Of a stretch of DNA of 7,845 nucleotides, positions 6,772 through 7,845 are shown in pieces (within the stretch, counting starts at the first letter, position 1; each line of letters opens with the position of its first letter). A program made the translations under genes and the position numbers. The notes below the pieces were generated by a model that saw only the letters and a list, made by a program, of their open reading frames with translations, was not told where the DNA came from and ran no database searches. Source of the DNA: a bacterium 42_11 (GTDB lineage: Bacteria; Synergistota; GBS-1); contig LGFB01000055.1 of assembly GCA_001508835.1 (NCBI GenBank), positions 1 to 7,845 of the forward strand, in the 5' to 3' direction.

Positions 6772-7845
6772 ATGGGAATCCATGAGTATGAGAAGGGAAG
6801 GGTATTTTTTTTGTTTTTTTTCATTCTTTTGGCGTTTAATATGGAGCTATATGCTTCTCCTAAACCTCCTCCGCCCTTACCTGGCTTAGTTCCGCCGGAG
6901 CAAATTGCTCCGCCTCGTGAAGTAAAAAGAAACCCGGAGAGGGCGCTCGAGCTTTTTAAGGAAGCGGTAAAGCTCTTTTGGCTTGGAAACTATGACGAAG
7001 CCTTAAGGATGTTTGATCAGGTTATAAAAACGGACCTTTATGCTCTTGAGCCTTATTATTGGAAAGGTTTAATATATCTGAGACAGGGATTTTTTGAAGA
7101 AGCCAAGAGAATGTTTGAGTATTATCTCGAAGTAAAACCTGCCGACCTGCGCTTGATAAGGGCTCTTGAAAAGGTAAATAAAGACACGCTTCCTTATCTT
7201 TCAATACCTCAATTTAATTTCCCTAAAAATTATGAGATTATTAACCCCTTTGAAGAGGCGAAAGAGAAAGAAGGGCTCTTAAAGAGCTTAAAGGATACAT
7301 TCGTTAACCCCGTATACAATCCCTCGGCTGTGGCACTGGGTCCGGATGGGAATCTGTATTTAGCAGATTACGGAAGGGGCAAGATTTTTGTTCTCACAAA
7401 AGATGGGTTAATTTTAAGATCGTGGGGAGGTCTTAGAAATCCTTCGGGAATAGCTGTTTCCCTGGATGGTAAAGTATATGTATCTGATTTTTCAGAAAGC
7501 AAAGTTTATGTTTTTGACCTTTTCGGAAAACTCATAAAATCCTTTGGAGAGGGAGAAATATTAAATCCTCAAGGGTTAGCTATTGGTCCTTACGGTTATC
7601 TTTACGTTTGTGACTGGGGAAATCATCGCTTATGCAAGTATACCTTAGATGGCAAATTCATCAGGAGCATAGGAGATGGGGTTTTGTGGGAACCCCTTGC
7701 GGTTTGTGTGGATAGTAAGGGAGACATATGGGTTTCCGATGGTAGCGAAAGATGCCTGTTTCGTTTCGGATGGGATGGTTTGCTTAAGGGTCGATTTTTG
7801 GAAGATGTATTTTCAAGGTCTTTATCTTTAGACTTAAAGGGTAGA
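6772..7845 (+). CDS. Exported TPR and NHL beta-propeller protein (3' end outside window)
   Basis: The open frame runs to the right edge (358 codons, no stop). Residues 11-27 form a strongly hydrophobic core after EYEKGR, with a plausible signal peptidase site after LYA (28), so the protein is probably exported. A Pro-rich linker covers about 30-49. Two TPR-like helical repeats follow at about 56-89 (ALELFKEAVKLFWLGNYDEA onward) and 93-122. From about 183 there are four NHL-type blades marked by NPSAVALGPDGNLYLAD, NPSGIAVSLDGKVYVSD, NPQGLAIGPYGYLYVCD and EPLAVCVDSKGDIWVSD; more probably lie downstream. NHL propellers usually bind proteins or ligands and no enzyme signature is seen. ATG 6772 is chosen because it lies 2 nt after the previous stop and gives a basic n-region. 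The nearest G-rich site (6750-6757) is 14 nt upstream, so reinitiation after the small gene is likely. TTG 6811, preceded by GGGAAGGG at 6795-6802, is an alternative. Confidence 0.85.
   Translation, partial: MGIHEYEKGRVFFLFFFILLAFNMELYASPKPPPPLPGLVPPEQIAPPREVKRNPERALELFKEAVKLFWLGNYDEALRMFDQVIKTDLYALEPYYWKGLIYLRQGFFEEAKRMFEYYLEVKPADLRLIRALEKVNKDTLPYLSIPQFNFPKNYEIINPFEEAKEKEGLLKSLKDTFVNPVYNPSAVALGPDGNLYLADYGRGKIFVLTKDGLILRSWGGLRNPSGIAVSLDGKVYVSDFSESKVYVFDLFGKLIKSFGEGEILNPQGLAIGPYGYLYVCDWGNHRLCKYTLDGKFIRSIGDGVLWEPLAVCVDSKGDIWVSDGSERCLFRFGWDGLLKGRFLEDVFSRSLSLDLKGR
6805..6821 (+). repeat. Paired T8 homopolymer tract (T8-G-T8) in signal-peptide codons
   Basis: Eight T (6805-6812), one G (6813), then eight T (6814-6821) encode the FFLFFF core of the predicted signal peptide. 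Runs this long are known substrates for polymerase or replication slippage; a one-base change would shift the frame of the exported protein. Function is not shown. Confidence 0.6.
6896..6912 (+). repeat. 17-bp interrupted palindrome in the Pro-rich linker codons
   Basis: CGGAGCAA at 6896-6903 and TTGCTCCG at 6905-6912 are perfect inverted arms around a single central A. It lies in the coding region for PPEQIAPP. It could bind a dimeric protein or be a by-product of repeated proline codons; no T-run follows, so it is not a terminator. Confidence 0.4.

Noticed and set aside
7678..7696. GGGGTT / AACCCC hairpin with a 7-nt loop
   Set aside because: It is inside the NHL coding region and not followed by a T-run, so it is not an intrinsic terminator.

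Overview
The window is a compact, single-strand bacterial gene cluster with every gene on the + strand. It is dense in AGA/AGG and ATA codons, and its proteins are rich in Lys, Glu, Ile and Val. TTG and GTG starts are used, and most genes overlap or abut their neighbours. This suggests a small-genome anaerobic and possibly thermophilic bacterium. The exported protein at the right end and an oxidoreductase resembling GnnA-type (lipid A precursor) dehydrogenases fit a diderm envelope. A Synergistota-like organism is my best guess, but it is inference only; no rRNA or other decisive marker is present.

Layout: (1) 3-1583, the C-terminal part of valyl-tRNA synthetase (valS), entering from the left edge. 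(2) 1567-2910, a folC-type folylpolyglutamate/dihydrofolate synthase with a TTG start inside valS. (3) 2861-4264, a class II tRNA nucleotidyltransferase/poly(A) polymerase with a C-terminal HD domain, with a TTG start 50 nt inside folC. (4) 4269-5207, a Gfo/Idh/MocA-family NAD-dependent oxidoreductase of the GnnA-like type. (5) 5191-6597, a COG2509-type FAD-dependent dehydrogenase with a four-cysteine cluster. (6) 6611-6769, a 52-residue single-span membrane protein with a strong ribosome binding site. (7) 6772 to the right edge, an exported protein with a Pro-rich linker, two TPR-like repeats and an NHL beta-propeller, truncated by the window.

No intergenic gap exceeds 13 nt, and I see no terminator or convincing promoter, so the whole window is probably one transcription unit. 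The first three genes are housekeeping (tRNA charging, folate polyglutamylation, tRNA 3'-end maturation). The next two are cytoplasmic oxidoreductases of unproven substrate. The last two switch abruptly to the cell envelope and are the least explained part. Two runs of eight T separated by one G lie in the signal-peptide codons of the last gene and could be a slippage site. No CRISPR array, insertion sequence, tRNA or rRNA gene was seen.
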